Shown: piece by piece, positions 12,062 to 25,100 of the stretch
Layout of the letters: every line of letters starts with the position of its first letter
Position numbering within the stretch: position 1 is the stretch's first letter
NCBI GenBank assembly: GCA_033980235.1
Contig: CM067059.1
Span: 16,626,100 to 16,690,099 of the forward strand
Direction: 5' to 3'
From: Diadema setosum
Taxonomy: Eukaryota > Echinodermata > Echinoidea > Diadematoida > Diadematidae
DNA: 64,000 nucleotides
The notes under the pieces: generated by a model
What the model saw: the letters and a program-made list of their open reading frames with translations, nothing else
Told to the model about the DNA's origin: nothing
The model's database searches: none
Position numbers and translations under genes: made by a program

Positions 12062-13200
12062 GGGGGGGGGGGGGGGGGGGGTCCTTTCTTTGACGGAATA
12101 TACGTTTTAAGAAATGACGAAAAAACAACAAAATGTTATCTGCACTGGGAAGAAGTTAACGTGATATAATATAATGTAGATAAAGATATAATGTCAGTAA
12201 AACGATACAGCCAGCTTGAGATCTTTTATTATTTATCATTATCATTTTTTTTCTTTTTGGTGGGGGAGCAGGTGTTTGCATTATCGGCATGGCTGATTTT
12301 GTACTCATGTACTTACTTTTATATTTCTGTGTGTTTATTTATCTAACTATCTACTTCTTTTACAATTTATTTTTAATTTATTTGTTTTTATGTACTGAGT
12401 CACTTAATCATTCACTTGTTATGTCCATCTGACTATACTTATTCAACCTGCCAACATATCCCGCTATCTTCGTATACAACCTTCTATCTTCCCACCAAGC
12501 CATAAATCTGTTTATGGCTTGGTGGGTCCTTTCTTTGACGGAATATACGTTTTTAAGAAATGACGAAAAAATGACAAAATTTTATCTGGGAAGAAGATAA
12601 TGTGAATGCGTTATATTAAGATATAATGTCAGTAAAATCATACAGCCAGCTTGAGATCTTTTATTATTTATTATTATCATATTTTTTTTGTGGGGGAGCA
12701 GGTGTTTGCATTATCGGCATGGCTGATTTTGTACTCGTGTACTTACTTTTACATTTCTGTGTTTATTTATCCAACTATCTACTTCTTTTACAATCTATTT
12801 TTCATTTGTTTGTTTTTTGTGTACTGAGTGCTATCTTCGTATACACCCTTCTATCTTCCCACCAAGCCATAAATCTGTTTATGGCTTGGTGGGTCCTTTC
12901 TTTGACGGAATATACGTTTTTAAGAAATGACGAAAAAATGACAAAATTTTATCTGCACTGGGAAGAAGATAATATGAATGCGTTATATTAAGATATAATG
13001 TCAATAAAATAATACAATCTTTTATTATTTATTATTTTTGTGGAGGATCAGGTGTTTGCATTATCGGCATGGCTTATTTTGTACTCATGTACTTATCATT
13101 CACCTGTTATGTCCATCTGACTATACTTATTCAACCTGCCAACATGTCCCGCTATCTTCGTATACATCCTTCTATCTTACCACCAAGCCATAAATCTGTT
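12062..13200. repeat. Three-copy tandem array with junction hairpin
   Basis: After a poly-G run (12062-12081), three copies begin with GTCCTTTCTTTGACGGAATA at 12081, 12526 and 12893. The lengths are about 445, 367 and 308 bp. They share TATACGTTTT, GCCAGCTTGAGATC (absent from copy 3), GCATTATCGGCATGGCT and GTACTCATGTACTT-type words. Copy 2 lacks about 80 bp near its end and copy 3 lacks a different internal block. At both internal junctions lies a perfect 15 bp inverted repeat, CCACCAAGCCATAAA / TTTATGGCTTGGTGG, with a 4 base loop (12492-12525 and 12859-12892). The last copy keeps only the left arm, and the first is preceded by poly-G in place of the right arm. A 121 codon ORF (12626-12991) spans copies 2 and 3 but is just repeat sequence. 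Confidence 0.9.
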
Positions 13201-14135
13201 CACATAATGTGCAGCATATTCCACCGTCTTTGGGACATAATCTTTAAAATGCTACCACTAGAGATATGGATATGAGTTCCAGTGAAATGTCATTTAGGGT
13301 ATGAAGATTTAAGAAGGCATTGTATACGTGATTTATCTGCATATACAAATCTCAACGAAATTTGCAGAAAATTTCTCCTGACGATTAGTGTTTCATTGTT
13401 TGTGTTGCAGACTATCAGACTGTAGTGTTGTGTGCTGTATTAAGCTGTATCAAGCATTTTAAAACGCTGACAATAGTGATTTCTAACAGATGCACGCTGG
13501 CCTTCCTCAAAATTGCAGTTCGGACCTAATGTGTTCACATGAAACCTTCATGCTGTTAGGGGACTATTGAAGGGGTGATACGAAGAGATACAAAGATAAT
13601 GGGATGGCTACATGTAAATTATCACTGAAGAGGAATCCGGATCGTATAGAAAATTACTCCTTTGAGTCATTCACGTGACCCTGAAAATCTTCCAAGATAT
13701 TCGTGGAATTATTGGTTTTTCTACATCATTGTCAATTGCACGGCAGTGAATAGAAATACAATATTAGAAACTTATAAGCATCATTAACAATGAGTGTCTT
13801 TATGGCCTACGTCATCATTCAGTACCATGTGATTGTCACCTTGCCCTTCCTACTTCAAATGACCGCTCTATCTAAGAGTGACATTCGCTTACTTGATCAG
13901 GCGTAGCTTTGTGATGCTTATCTCCGTCACCTGCCCAAGCATGATGTCGCTGCCTTTCTCTCTTTTAAGACGGAGATATTTTATTCGTTGATGATAAATA
14001 AGACTAATACCGTCACTATCATTTTGTCCTCATTCTCCACTTCAGCAGAAGCTTGCTTTCAGCTAGGTGTTATAAAAAGAAGTAAACGAATGCAACATTG
14101 CGATTAAATCTCCATACCTACAGAAATGTTGTTTG

Positions 14136-14139
<4 letters not shown>
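13201..14139. other. Non-coding stretch
   Basis: No repeat, ORF of note or splice-bounded exon was recognised. Confidence 0.5.

Positions 14140-14184
<45 letters not shown>
14140..14184. repeat. (AT)n microsatellite
   Basis: About 22 uninterrupted AT dinucleotides. Confidence 0.95.
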
Positions 14185-14187
<3 letters not shown>

Positions 14188-15963
14188 TAGGCCTTCGAAA
14201 TCAATTTATAAGACTATTCAAACGTGTTGATATCACAATGTGTATTTGGTACATTCTTGAGTAGCAAGCATTCTTTTGGGGGAGAGTTGAAATCCACCTG
14301 TATACCCTTCCCCCTTCGGTGTTTTGTTCAGTGGGTTCCCCTGCTGAAGGAAGTCAAACAACTTCGATTACAGCTACTATCAAAAACGAAAATAGGGGGA
14401 AAGACGAAGGCTGTAATTGCGGCTGTCGCTGATCTGCCTATACGCCATGCCAGTGGTTGATATTTCGCAGGGAGAGATGTCAAAATCGTCCATCATTCAA
14501 CATAGGCAATTACGCTAGCTCGACGTTGGTCACACCACACGGGCAGCGAACACGGTATTTTCACAGGAAAACGAGGCTCGAGTAACCGATACTTGGGTAA
14601 ACGCATGGGATTACGTGCTTCTTTTACCTTCCCTCCAAATCTTTAACTACAAAAAAAAAGAACAAAAGAATACGGAAAAATATGAAATCAACAGTAATCA
14701 TTATATCTCATGCGGTCACCCATCTCTGCATTCCTCCCTTCCGACAGGTGGCTTTCTGGTAATGATTGGCTTGAACAGTTAGTGGATTTTCGAGTTTCAA
14801 CTGGGATTTCAATAAAACTAGAGGTTGTCTTCACTTCCATTTCATATCATTTCAAGATACTACGTAATTGTTACAGAGTCTAAGATTTCCATGGTGAACA
14901 ATAAAAAAAGTATGTGCAAGGATCGGCTTTAAGTTACACTGAATTTCTGAATTTGCCCAGCAAATGTGAGTGTTCTTTGTTTCTTCTCTATTCTGGAGCT
15001 TTGCAAAAAATAATCAATTGTGACTGCCTCCAAGTCTCCCCTTCCCCTTATCCTCCTTTCTTTATACACATTGCCCTTTCCATCTTTACTTGATATCACT
15101 GGGCCGATTCTACTCAATGATGAAGGTGTTTCTATCGTATCTTACCATTGTAAACATGCAACCGCTCCGCTCTATACACGTACACGCACATACACGAGCA
15201 CAAAGATACATGCCCAATCTTCACCTGCACCTGTTCGAAATTTGAATGAACACCCACGCACCTGCGCAGTGCAGGAAATGCCAAAAGCTTGATTATCATG
15301 AAGAATCTTGTCAACGGCTGGCTCCGCAGTTGAGGAGGATGAGAGAGAGGACACTCATGATTTTTGGAAAAGCTATCAAGAACTTTTGTAAGGGAATATT
15401 TTGAAAGTTTCGTTGTGGCAAGAAATAAAAAATTCTTTTGATGACGTGTTACTAAACTTCAATATGATTGTTTCGATAAATAGGCGTTTCAAAGAATAGT
15501 TCTGAGATTTGGGTGGGGAGTTGTCTATTTGTTTTTTCATTTTCCTTCTCCCTTTATCTTTTCACCCACAATTTCATCATGTGACTTGTTTAAGTTAATG
15601 TCCTGCAATAAATAAAAGAAGAACTCTAAGACAAACACATCCGTGAAGGCTCTCTGTCGGTAATCATGTCTTTATCCACTTCATGATCAGCAACATTTGT
15701 TTCAAAATGTGAAAATGCAAAGCAGGAGTCATTCTGAGTTTCTTGATGAAATTCCTCCGATGCAAACAATGCTTTGCGCACACAAAAAAAAGTTTACACG
15801 TAATAGATGATTAACTTGCGATACAGTTATTGAATTTTCGCGCCTTTTGGACTCGACATCAACAGGGGGAATAGGTCATCTAGTTCATGCCATCAAAAAT
15901 AAATATAAGGCCCAAGGAGATGACAGGAAATTTGAGACGATAGTCTCCTGCTATTGTTTAAAG
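14185..15963. other. Non-coding stretch
   Basis: Short ORFs at 14224-14460 (plus) and around 15020-15354 (both strands) have no domain or splice context that I trust. Confidence 0.45.
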
Positions 15964-16068
15964 GATTACTGGAGCATGAGATGAAGACGACGGGAATCCA
16001 CCTGATCTCAAAGTTGTACAATGAACCTGGCTCCACTGGAGACCCCGCCCCCAGCTCCAGAATGAAAG
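15964..16068 (+). CDS. Possible small internal exon, unknown protein
   Basis: The 105 bp segment lies between an AG acceptor (TGTTTAAAG ends at 15963) and a GT donor (GTATAA from 16069). It stays open in one frame with 34 codons, phase 1 in and phase 1 out, and is more GC-balanced than its surroundings. The peptide begins LLEHEMKTTGIHL and ends PSSRMK. I recognise no family. The acceptor has a weak pyrimidine tract and an open frame this short is common by chance, so this is a suggestion only. Confidence 0.2.
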
Positions 16069-17080
16069 GTATAAAAGAAAATTATTTCCTTATCACTCGT
16101 GTCAGCAGAACAATGGCTGTATGGGCTTTATCGTACTTGATATTGATTATTTTCATCAACGAAGTGTTGTGTATCACGAAATGATAATTATAATGTTTGA
16201 TGGTCCTTTTATGTATATTAGTGATAGGGGATTAATTGGGGAAAAATAGTGTGTAATGATTACTAATTAATTAATACTTATTCTACGAAGTGGAAAGGTA
16301 ATGATTTGAAGTAAAGAATGATATAACCGCAATCAATTTATCAATGGCGTTAGTTTAATTGTTGATATGTCATAAGAAATAAATCTAAACTAAAGAGGAT
16401 TGCCCACATCTGCTACAACACATCGATATGGGATCTCTGGAAAGGACAATGCCCTTTATCACCACGTTGCACTTGCCTTAATTGCTCAATTGCCTTAATA
16501 TTGACTTGATAAAATAAGTGCCTGCTTCTTCAGTATGTAAGGATTAAGCTTCGGGATGGCTGTATAATAAACAAATTAAAGCATTAGATATTGTGTCTCT
16601 ATAATGCCGCCAAATTAATGACATTTTCGACGCGTCGCAATCGTATTGATCACTCTTATTATCCATTATGAAAACTACTCATGCACAGATATCTCATGAG
16701 GTGTATAAGTTTAACGGGAGTGGAACTACCTGAAGGTGCACTGAAGGTGCAGTGACAATGTACAGAGAAGCCGTGAGTAATCTACGTCGGTGTCAAGAAT
16801 GGACGCGCATGAATGGATGACCAATTCTTTGCACAGAGGTGCAGGGCTGACACCCTATTTGCACTTCCATCGCTCTTGCTGACGTGTTGAGACTTTCTGT
16901 TCTAAACCCATCACATCTGCGCCTCTACCCCACCCCGCCATCATGGACATGGAAGCCTCGTTGGTGAGTGCCAAAAGTAATTGTCTTACAGAGGTTTCGT
17001 CAGGGGAACTGTGGAGTTGCCCTGGAGAGCAGCAATTAGTGTGATTCTTTTTTTTTTCTCTCCTCTTTTTGACATCGGCT
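16069..17080. other. Non-coding stretch
   Basis: AT-rich up to about 16700, then more balanced. A repeated word (CTGAAGGTGCA twice near 16730-16751) is the only structure noted. Confidence 0.5.
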
Positions 17081-17199
17081 AGTGCTCTGTGAATTCGTCA
17101 AGCAGTTTGCGTTATTTGCAATTCTCTGCAATACAGCGTTGAAATCCTCACCTATTCCTCATCCATTTCACACACCCAGTCAATTGCCTTCCCCTTATC

Positions 17200-17540
17200 G
17201 TCAGTTTTCTCTCTCTACATCTCTCTCTCACTCTCTTTCTTTCCGATCTTCTCGATTCTCCTCTCTTATTCTCCTCCTATTTTTTGCACTATCTCTTTGT
17301 GCATCCATTGTCTGTCTATCCGCATGTCTGTGATTCACTCTCTCTTAATGTTTGTCTAGCTATGTATGCACAAGTCTATGGTTCTGCCTATCTATGGTAC
17401 ATGTAACCCCTTTTCTCGATGTTTCTCTCCAACACACAAACACACATCCTCACACACACACACACACACCCTCACACACACCCACACCCTCACCCTTTCC
17501 CCTCCCTCCCCCTCCCCCTCTCTCCCTCCCTACCAGCCTA
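17200..17540. repeat. Pyrimidine-rich and (CA)n low-complexity block
   Basis: TCTC-rich DNA (about 17208-17345) is followed by (CA)n and C-rich sequence (17440-17535). The Thr/His/Pro-rich ORFs here (up to 126 codons) are repeat artefacts. Confidence 0.9.
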
Positions 17541-17954
17541 ACCTACTTACCTGCCTAGTACACTGTACCTTCCTTACTCTCTTCCCTTTCTCTCTCAAGT
17601 TTGTCCTGACGGTCTCCCATGTCTCACCGTCACGTCCTACACGGCTTCATCATTCCGGGCACACCCTTCCTGTCAGCCAGTTGAAGACGTTGGTATCGAC
17701 ACCAATCCAGCAGTGTCACCCTCCTCCAAGGGTCTGTGACAGGTGAATGTCAGGCAGACGTGCATTTCTTCCAAGGGCTTGTAGGTATCACTAGTGATTC
17801 TCAGCTCAAAGAATAAGAACCATGTAATGTGAACGTATAAAAATTGAGACCGAAAGCATCTCTACATACATGATATTGGTAGTAGTGAGTAGTTACATAT
17901 TTGTATTCACTGGTGAGTAATGGTAACACTTGGACGTACCAAAGTCTTCGAAAT

Positions 17955-18297
17955 TGTTCTTGTTATTGTTATTGTTCATTTTCCATCTGTGAAGATGGCT
18001 GGATAGCCCATATTCAGCTACACTAAGCTGGTCTCCCATGGGGTCCAGTTGGATGTGAGGTGGGACCACTTCACCGGGTTAAACACCCTGCTCTTTGCGA
18101 TGAATGAATGAAGCGGGATCTTTTACGTGCATGAGTTGTGACTCTCTCATACACGGGACCTCCATTTTATGTCCTATCCGAGGGAAAGAGTGTGTTGCCT
18201 CTTGCTAGAGGGGACGGTATGTTTACACACAACATTGATCAGTCCAGACTCTGGTTCGAACCGCGCTGCGCTGCCGACTGAGCCAACTCACCGCCCT
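17955..18297 (-). mobile_element. tRNA-derived SINE-like element
   Basis: On the minus strand the element begins GGGCGGTGAGTTGGCTCAGT. It contains a polymerase III A-box match TGGCTCAGTCGG (complement of 18274-18285) and a B-box match GGTTCGAACC (18253-18262). It then runs through a unique body and ends at about 17960 in an (AACAAT)n tail. Promoter boxes at the head and a short tandem tail are the hallmarks of a tRNA-derived SINE. The two boxes are only 11 bases apart, much closer than in a working tRNA gene, so the head has a deletion and this is not called as a tRNA. I could not name the family. Confidence 0.6.
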
Positions 18298-18435
18298 TGA
18301 AGAAATAACTTGAAGTATGGGGAGACAAACTTATCACACCCGCATTACCCATGGGTAATGCGCAAAATGTTTCAGAATGTTTCCAACACATATCTTGAAA
18401 AATAATACTCCATGCCACATGTAGGCCCTACATAC

Positions 18436-18552
18436 TTCACACACACATACACGCACGCACACACACACACACACACACGCGCGCACACACACGCGCACAC
18501 ACGCACACACACACACACACTCACACACCTAACACAACACAACACGCACGCA
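18436..18552. repeat. (CA)n microsatellite with CG interruptions
   Basis: About 90 bp of CA repeats includes CGCGCG and CACGCA variants, then a short (ACAAC)n piece. Cys/Val-rich frames on the minus strand are artefacts. Confidence 0.95.
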
Positions 18553-20712
18553 CTCGTGTACTAGGAGGTGAACGATGCATCGTCAGAGTCAATGTCAACA
18601 GTAACTCTACATCATTTCTCCCACTGATATGACGCCATCTTTCTTCATGTAAACAATGAGTACAGGAACATTGGCAGTGAACTACAGTATATACCTATAA
18701 GTTATTTCTACTGTGAGGATTATGTTATACGGTGTGGGATGTTATCCGTTCTGATACCTGTACAGAAAGAGAATTAAGCAAAATGCGAAACATCCACGTT
18801 CTATTTCGCACAGCAATGGTGCCGAATCATCTCTCATTCCAAGAAAGATGATGCCATGTGATAATGAAGTACCCGTATTCCCCTAAGACCATGATGCATT
18901 GTATCCATACATTTTTTCAGTGTTTTAGTGCATTTTTCTTCATTGTAGTTCACATTATGTCCACGTAAAGTCTCCGTAGGTTCATCCAAGTCCAGGGCCT
19001 ATGATTATCTGTTATCATCGTAGTTGTCATAGTGATCATCTTTATGAAAAAAACAGTACGTTAGTTGATATCAATTGATGCCCGTAGGTCACAGTGGTTA
19101 TCCTACTATACAGTGATGGATAAACACTTCATACGCTTGACAAGAGGTTTTTCGTCAGCATGAATATAAAATGAGCACATCACACTTTTCAATTCAATTA
19201 GAGTACAGTCGAATCGGAGCTTAGCAATCAAAGTCAACGGGGATTGACATGTGTATATTATTATTCACAGCAACGCACCTCGCTTGTTGTCAGAAAGGTT
19301 TACTATGTGCACCGTGGCTCTCGTCTCGTATTGCAGACAAATGGTGTGCGGATGTATAATAATGATAGAGAGACTTTTATAAAGCGCTCATTCTTCGTAA
19401 AAAGACATTCATGGCGCTGTGTTGAAACACAAAATTACGTTGCAACAGAGTATCATAGAAGATAAGAATATAAGACATAAGAACAATGAGCAAACAAAGA
19501 ATATACGTACATATACATTCATGTAAACAATTGTCACTCTAAATTAAAAAGGTAGGTTTTGAGGTTCTTTTTGAAAGCATCAATAGAAGGTGCTTGTCGT
19601 GGAGATATTGGAAGGTTGTTCCAAAGTTTTGAGCCCATGTATGAAAAAGCACAATCCCCAACTATGCTTGATGTATGTATGCATATAATTGTTACATTTG
19701 TCTATAGATGCTTATCATGGATGTGAGTATGTAGTAAAGGGTGCATGTGAAGGTGTTAATTATCTTTACTTTGTAATGACCACCGTCAAAAATGAAACGG
19801 TTTGGACATCATGTCAGGACGTGATGGGCATGCAGGAGCGACCACATTGCGACCAGTCATGACGACACCCGAATAAAGATGATTGATTGGTCATGTTACG
19901 TTTACCAGACTCATAGAATATCCATGATTTTTAGTTAGTAACCTTTTATTTAGAGAGCCATACAGAAGAAGTAAAAGCTTGTTGGCAACCAGACATCACA
20001 GTCTGGAGAAAATCATTCTCTGATTATGGACGTAAAAAATATTTCAAGCGTCCAAGAGACTATCAAACACGTTTAGGCAGAGCTCACACTAACCCCCTTT
20101 TTTTTTCAATTGCCCTTCAAGCAAGTAAGTTTCTCACTTTTCATATTCTTATTTGCTCCAAAGAAAAACGTGTTTGCATGAAACAGAAATTTTATAATAA
20201 GTATTTGTCATTATTCTCAGTCACTAAAATCTTCTTATGGTATTTGCAATTTGTTATCTTAAATCTGGAGTTTCAATATCTGTGGCTTTATCATGAATGT
20301 AAACATTTTCGCAACAGACGGGTATGCATTAATTGATGATTTTCATGGACATTTCTAAAATGTTTTCTAAAGTACTTTTATTCATTTTTTCATGAAAAGG
20401 CTGAATAGGTGGTAGATCTTGTTCTGATGTCCATGATTTTGATGATTATCCTTGAGTCCTTGAGCAAGCTGTTTGTCTTTGTCAACTGATCATTTTGTAC
20501 ATAAATATCTGAAATTAAGACTGTAGGATTTAAATCAGTGTTATGAGGGAGGGGAGAGGAGCAGAGGAATGGGAGTATGACAAATGTACACTCTCTGTGA
20601 TTTATGATTTCTTTACTTCTTTTTTCACTAGATGGACATGGAATTGCTTTTACTTGCCCGGGCAAGCGGACAGGCGCTATAGTGTCGAGTCCTGCGGTAT
20701 AGGTAATTCAAC
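18553..20712. other. Non-coding stretch with a probable dispersed repeat
   Basis: Around 19355-19660 the words ATAATGATAGAGAGACTTTTA, AAAGCGCTCA and GGTTGTTCCAAAGTTTTGAG resemble a dispersed repeat that I have the impression is common in invertebrate genomes, but I cannot name it. No coding exon is supported. Confidence 0.4.
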
Positions 20713-20779
20713 GTGCAATAATGATAATAATAATGATAATAATGATGATAATGATAATAATAACAATGATAATAATAAC

Positions 20780-20817
<38 letters not shown>

Positions 20818-20824
20818 TAATAAC

Positions 20825-20870
<46 letters not shown>
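20713..20870. repeat. (AAT/GAT)n trinucleotide microsatellite
   Basis: About 155 bp of AAT repeats with GAT and AAC variants. It reads as poly-Asn/Asp on the plus strand and poly-Ile or poly-Tyr on the minus strand. These frames are not genes. Confidence 0.95.
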
Positions 20871-20871
<1 letters not shown>

Positions 20872-21726
20872 GATAACAAACTCGAGGTTGGCTGTTTTTA
20901 TTCATATAGTTACAATGAAATAGTAATGATTTACTTGCGGTTATCGCCCTTTTTTTATTTCACATTGAATTGTTGAAATATCTTTGGATTGATTTGAAAG
21001 CTTTTTTTTTCTTCTTACAAACACGAAGAAACAAAAAACAACCACAATACAAAAGTATGATATACATGTTCGTCCTTTCGAGCAATGTAAGAGTTCTTTT
21101 GTCTGTTAAAGTGTTAAGAATTAGATTTTCGAAGAAATCCTTATATTGCCTTATTCCATATTCTTTTCTACATCACGTTAATTTGCATTATTTTTCACAT
21201 GCATAATATTTTGGCTTTATAGAGTAAGGGTGGAGACGGAAAATATGAACATAGTACTAGTATCATGAACGCCGATATGAACAATAATGGTGTCAGGTGG
21301 AGAGATGAGTGGCTTTGATATTTGATGAACTGACGTGCGATGCTGACGTTCAAGCCATGAGAAGGGAAATTTCATGACGTGAGACCTCCGTTCTATCATG
21401 GCCATGGTTCTATACCTATAAATGATGCTGGATGACTAATCAAGAATTGTTTTTATGCATGTTATGTGTGCGAGTTTACGTGAGTATGTGTGTGTGCGTG
21501 TGAATCGTGCATGCGCCTTCGACCCTACTGCAGACTTTCCACCCCCAACCCCTCCCCCCCCCCCCTTTACGAGCGGCAGTCATTCCAGCAACTCGAAGTT
21601 TTCTCGAGTATCCGGGCCATATTAGCAGGAAACTGAATCCACTCCCAGGTCAACCTCTTTCTTTGAGAAGGAGGGGACATCATTTCCATCCTCAAACTTC
21701 AAGAGAGGCATAACAAGACTCTTTTC
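20871..21726. other. Non-coding stretch
   Basis: A C-run lies near 21547-21564. No supported gene. Confidence 0.5.
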
Positions 21727-22146
21727 TTAGCCGAAAACTTTCCTGTTTACTCCTGCCATCTGGAATGTAGTCGGTTTGCAAAGATGACACGAATTATGAG
21801 CCATTATGAATACCGCCACCATCATCAGCACTACACTGGTTGCCATAGTCACGAGCATCCTCATGACAATGGTAATCACATCCTCCCTTTGAGGTGACAT
21901 TTTAGGCTGTATGCAATTGTTCTCATCAACATAGATGCTGCCATGAGCTGCACTGGGGTGCATTTATGCATGGGTATAAACCGTACTCAAAATTGACCTT
22001 TTTTTTCCCCTCCTGTCACCATCACTCACGCCCACTACACGATGAACGATAACCCTATCAAGACGGCTGAACGCTGGAAGGACACTAGTAACCACAGCGA
22101 GGGACACAATCAGTGTATTTGAAAAATGACAGAGCAATTTATTCAT
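21727..22146 (-). CDS. Two abutting same-frame ORFs, unknown
   Basis: On the minus strand a 60 codon ORF (22146-21964) begins MNKLLCHFSNTLIVSLAVV, a plausible signal peptide, and later has a dibasic RRGKKR. Its TAA stop is followed immediately, in the same frame, by ATG, which opens a 78 codon ORF (21963-21727). That ORF contains a strongly hydrophobic stretch, VVLMMVAVFIM, a likely membrane segment. It could be a short secreted peptide gene, a stop-interrupted membrane protein, or chance. No family is recognised and there is no codon evidence. Confidence 0.2.
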
Positions 22147-25100
22147 AATAACAAGTTCTAGCTCATTGAACCGAGCGCAGAATGGAAATACCAGTTTGTT
22201 TACAGGCTCTCAGGTATATCTTATCATAACGTTATATAACGATATTTACGTTGTCTATACATACACACACTGACGCGTTATATAAGAATTTATTCAAAAA
22301 GAAACAAAGATAGTGTTTGAAACCATTACAAAAGCTGCTTTCCTTCAGTAAGGACAACTGACGATTCTCTTTAATCTTTCCAATGAAATAACAAACACCA
22401 ATGCTATCTATTGGTGAAAAAAACAACAACTAATATGCTCCGGTAACAAACATACAAAATAACACTGTGCAGTTGTACATGAACAACCAATAAGCACTAT
22501 ACAGTCAGACGAATCTATCTTCAGGGAGCTAAAATTCTGCATTGGGCTCACGTAAGATAATGAATACATGAAAATATTGATCTTTTTAGTTTGGGTCAAT
22601 AACCCCCAAAACTCTAGACAATGCTAAGCGTCAGACAAAACGAAAGTCGGTATAATAAATGTATGTATATCATATACCTTAAACGCTACGAATGATAACT
22701 GGGCATTCATCATAGAGTTCAGGTCTCTCTTTATGCAGTATTCGTCGCCCCTAGAAGTAGAACTATCATTCTGCATTTTGCTTCGATCTGTGTTTTATCT
22801 AACCCAGTGCTTATGTAAATCGTAATGCGCGAATCAGCCATTGACGGTGAGAAGTGATCTGATGAAAGACGCTGTCATAATGTACTGCACTCTAAACGCA
22901 ATTTGATAGTGCCGTCTCGAGTAGCATTTACAGCATAGCGATTTCATTATAATAATGATAGATTCCATTTGTATAATACGCCGAAAACTAGATATCAGAT
23001 TATTATTTTACTGAACTATTGTTCAAATACGACAGAAATTGTATTATGAGCTCCTTAACAATCTCACTGAAAGCAACTACTTCACTATAGGTGCTCAGTG
23101 TTTTGAGCTAACTTTTACGTCATGTTAAAATTCATGGCGAACAAACATTCATATTGTCAGCGGATGATCCTAAGAATGATCAAACCACTATTTGTTTAGT
23201 CAAGTAACGGGCTTTAAGCAAAGATAGAAAGACAAAGTATTATTTACAAATGAATAGATAACTCGCTATTAAAGACATTACACCGCAACGGAGATTTCGC
23301 TGTCTGCACGGAATAGAACAAATAAATTGGGATGAAAAGCCACCAGGAATAACATGCTTCTCAAATATCGACACTTTCCTCCCTTGGGTGAAAAGATTAG
23401 AAAAATCGCGTACTCACTGAAATCACATGTAATCAGTCATTCGTCGAATATAATCGAACTTTTAAGTAATTACCAAGGAACAAGCATAACTAATCCACAA
23501 GATTCGCTTTTAAACGAACTTTGACATGAGACTGCTGTTGCAACATGAGACTAAGTGAAATTACATGGAATTTAAAAAAAAAAAGATTAATGAAGAGGTT
23601 TCAGGTGAAATTTGAGCATCAGGTAGGCCCTAGTATTGCCTGCCATAAATATCTATTTGAGAATAGCAGGAACTCCATTTCGCTCGACTTTGAGAAACGC
23701 AAATTGCATGATTATCCTCATTATGTTATGCGAACTTTACTGTCAAAAAAAAGAGCCTGCCACAAGTGGGAAAGGCTCCCTCTCTCTCCCCTCTCCCCCT
23801 CCACACACACACACTCTCTCTCTCTCCCTCCCTACCGCCCTCTCTCCAATATCATTGAGTGTTTGGTTGCAGTGAGTCCCATTGTGGACAAGACAAACAG
23901 AGTTTCAACATTCATTAAAAAAGCTTTTCGAGTTTCTTTCAGGTATCTCAGGCTTCTCCACGGTGGACCAATGCTTACACTGCAGCAAACGTAAACGTGA
24001 CAATACGCGACAATATTGGTGCGTTAACATACAAAGCATATGCACGCCAAATAATCTAGACACAGTTCCCTATGTATGACAGCAGAACAAAAAGGAGGTG
24101 AATACACACACAAAAAGGAGTAGTGCATACATTTCATGTAGTAAGAAAACATTTTGGAGTTCATGAAAATAAATAACATTTTAGTATAGCTATAATAAGG
24201 AAAGATACGAAAAAAGGGTTTTCAGCGTGGAAGAAAAAAATATACTATATACATAGTAGCATTTATCAATGACTGAAATAAACGTTTCGACCAAAAATAT
24301 TACATACATGGTATCATGTACAGATCAGATAGCATCATGACTAGCTGTCTGTGGAATTCTCTCACTCCTATCCCCATCTCACCGTCTCATTCTATTACTT
24401 TTCCACCCCATCTCATTCTCTGAGTCTTCTTAGTCTAACTATCATTGATAACTTATCTTTAATCAGGAAGATAAAGAAAATTGGCATTTTCGTTCGACAT
24501 AGCCTATTTCTCACAAGAATAACATACGAGTGGAGCACTCGTCGTATTGTATTTTTACCGCAAGATTTTCTTTCCAATAATATAAGCTTTGTTTAACACC
24601 ATTAATGATGAACAGTTAAACGTTTTAACTTGAACACAAGTGCAGAAGATGACTTTTCGATATGTTATTGATGACACTTAGATACAAAAGCTTCACATAC
24701 ATTTATTTTTTTTTTGTCATGATTTGTGTCTTACAGTATAGTCCTCGAACAGTGACGAGACACATTTGATTAACGCTTTCATCAAAACCTACGTTTTTGT
24801 ATTGCTATAATGTCATGACAATAATACAAAACAACCATATGTATCGATTACTCTATTTACAAACGCGCACAAAGTCTGTAAATATGCAAATGTAGATCGG
24901 CACAAAAGGGTGTGATTAATATTTCGATTGTGAATACCGCATTACTCTGTATGGGTAACAGACGTAAACAAAAAACAACAAATATATCTCTAGATAGTAT
25001 GTGCTCAGTAATTTAAGCTTTTGTGTTACTAGGACGACTCGGTTGTCTTCTTCCCTTCATTGTCAGTCTGTGGAATGCTAATATTCGAAATGAAACGATC

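Noticed and set aside
12626..12991. 121-codon ORF in the tandem array
   Set aside because: It spans a repeat junction and the hairpin; the reading frame is not maintained in copy 1.
17082..17746. Overlapping Ser/Pro/His/Thr-rich ORFs
   Set aside because: They follow pyrimidine-rich and CA-repeat DNA; composition is explained by the repeats.
18253..18285. A tRNA gene on the minus strand
   Set aside because: A- and B-box words are present but only 11 bases apart, so no cloverleaf can form; a SINE head fits better.
20543..20923. Poly-Asn/Asp, poly-Ile and poly-Tyr ORFs
   Set aside because: Produced by the AAT/GAT trinucleotide repeat; the unique flanks have no domain.
23545..23994. 149-codon plus-strand ORF
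   Set aside because: Its middle is a CT/CA repeat and neither end shows a recognisable motif.
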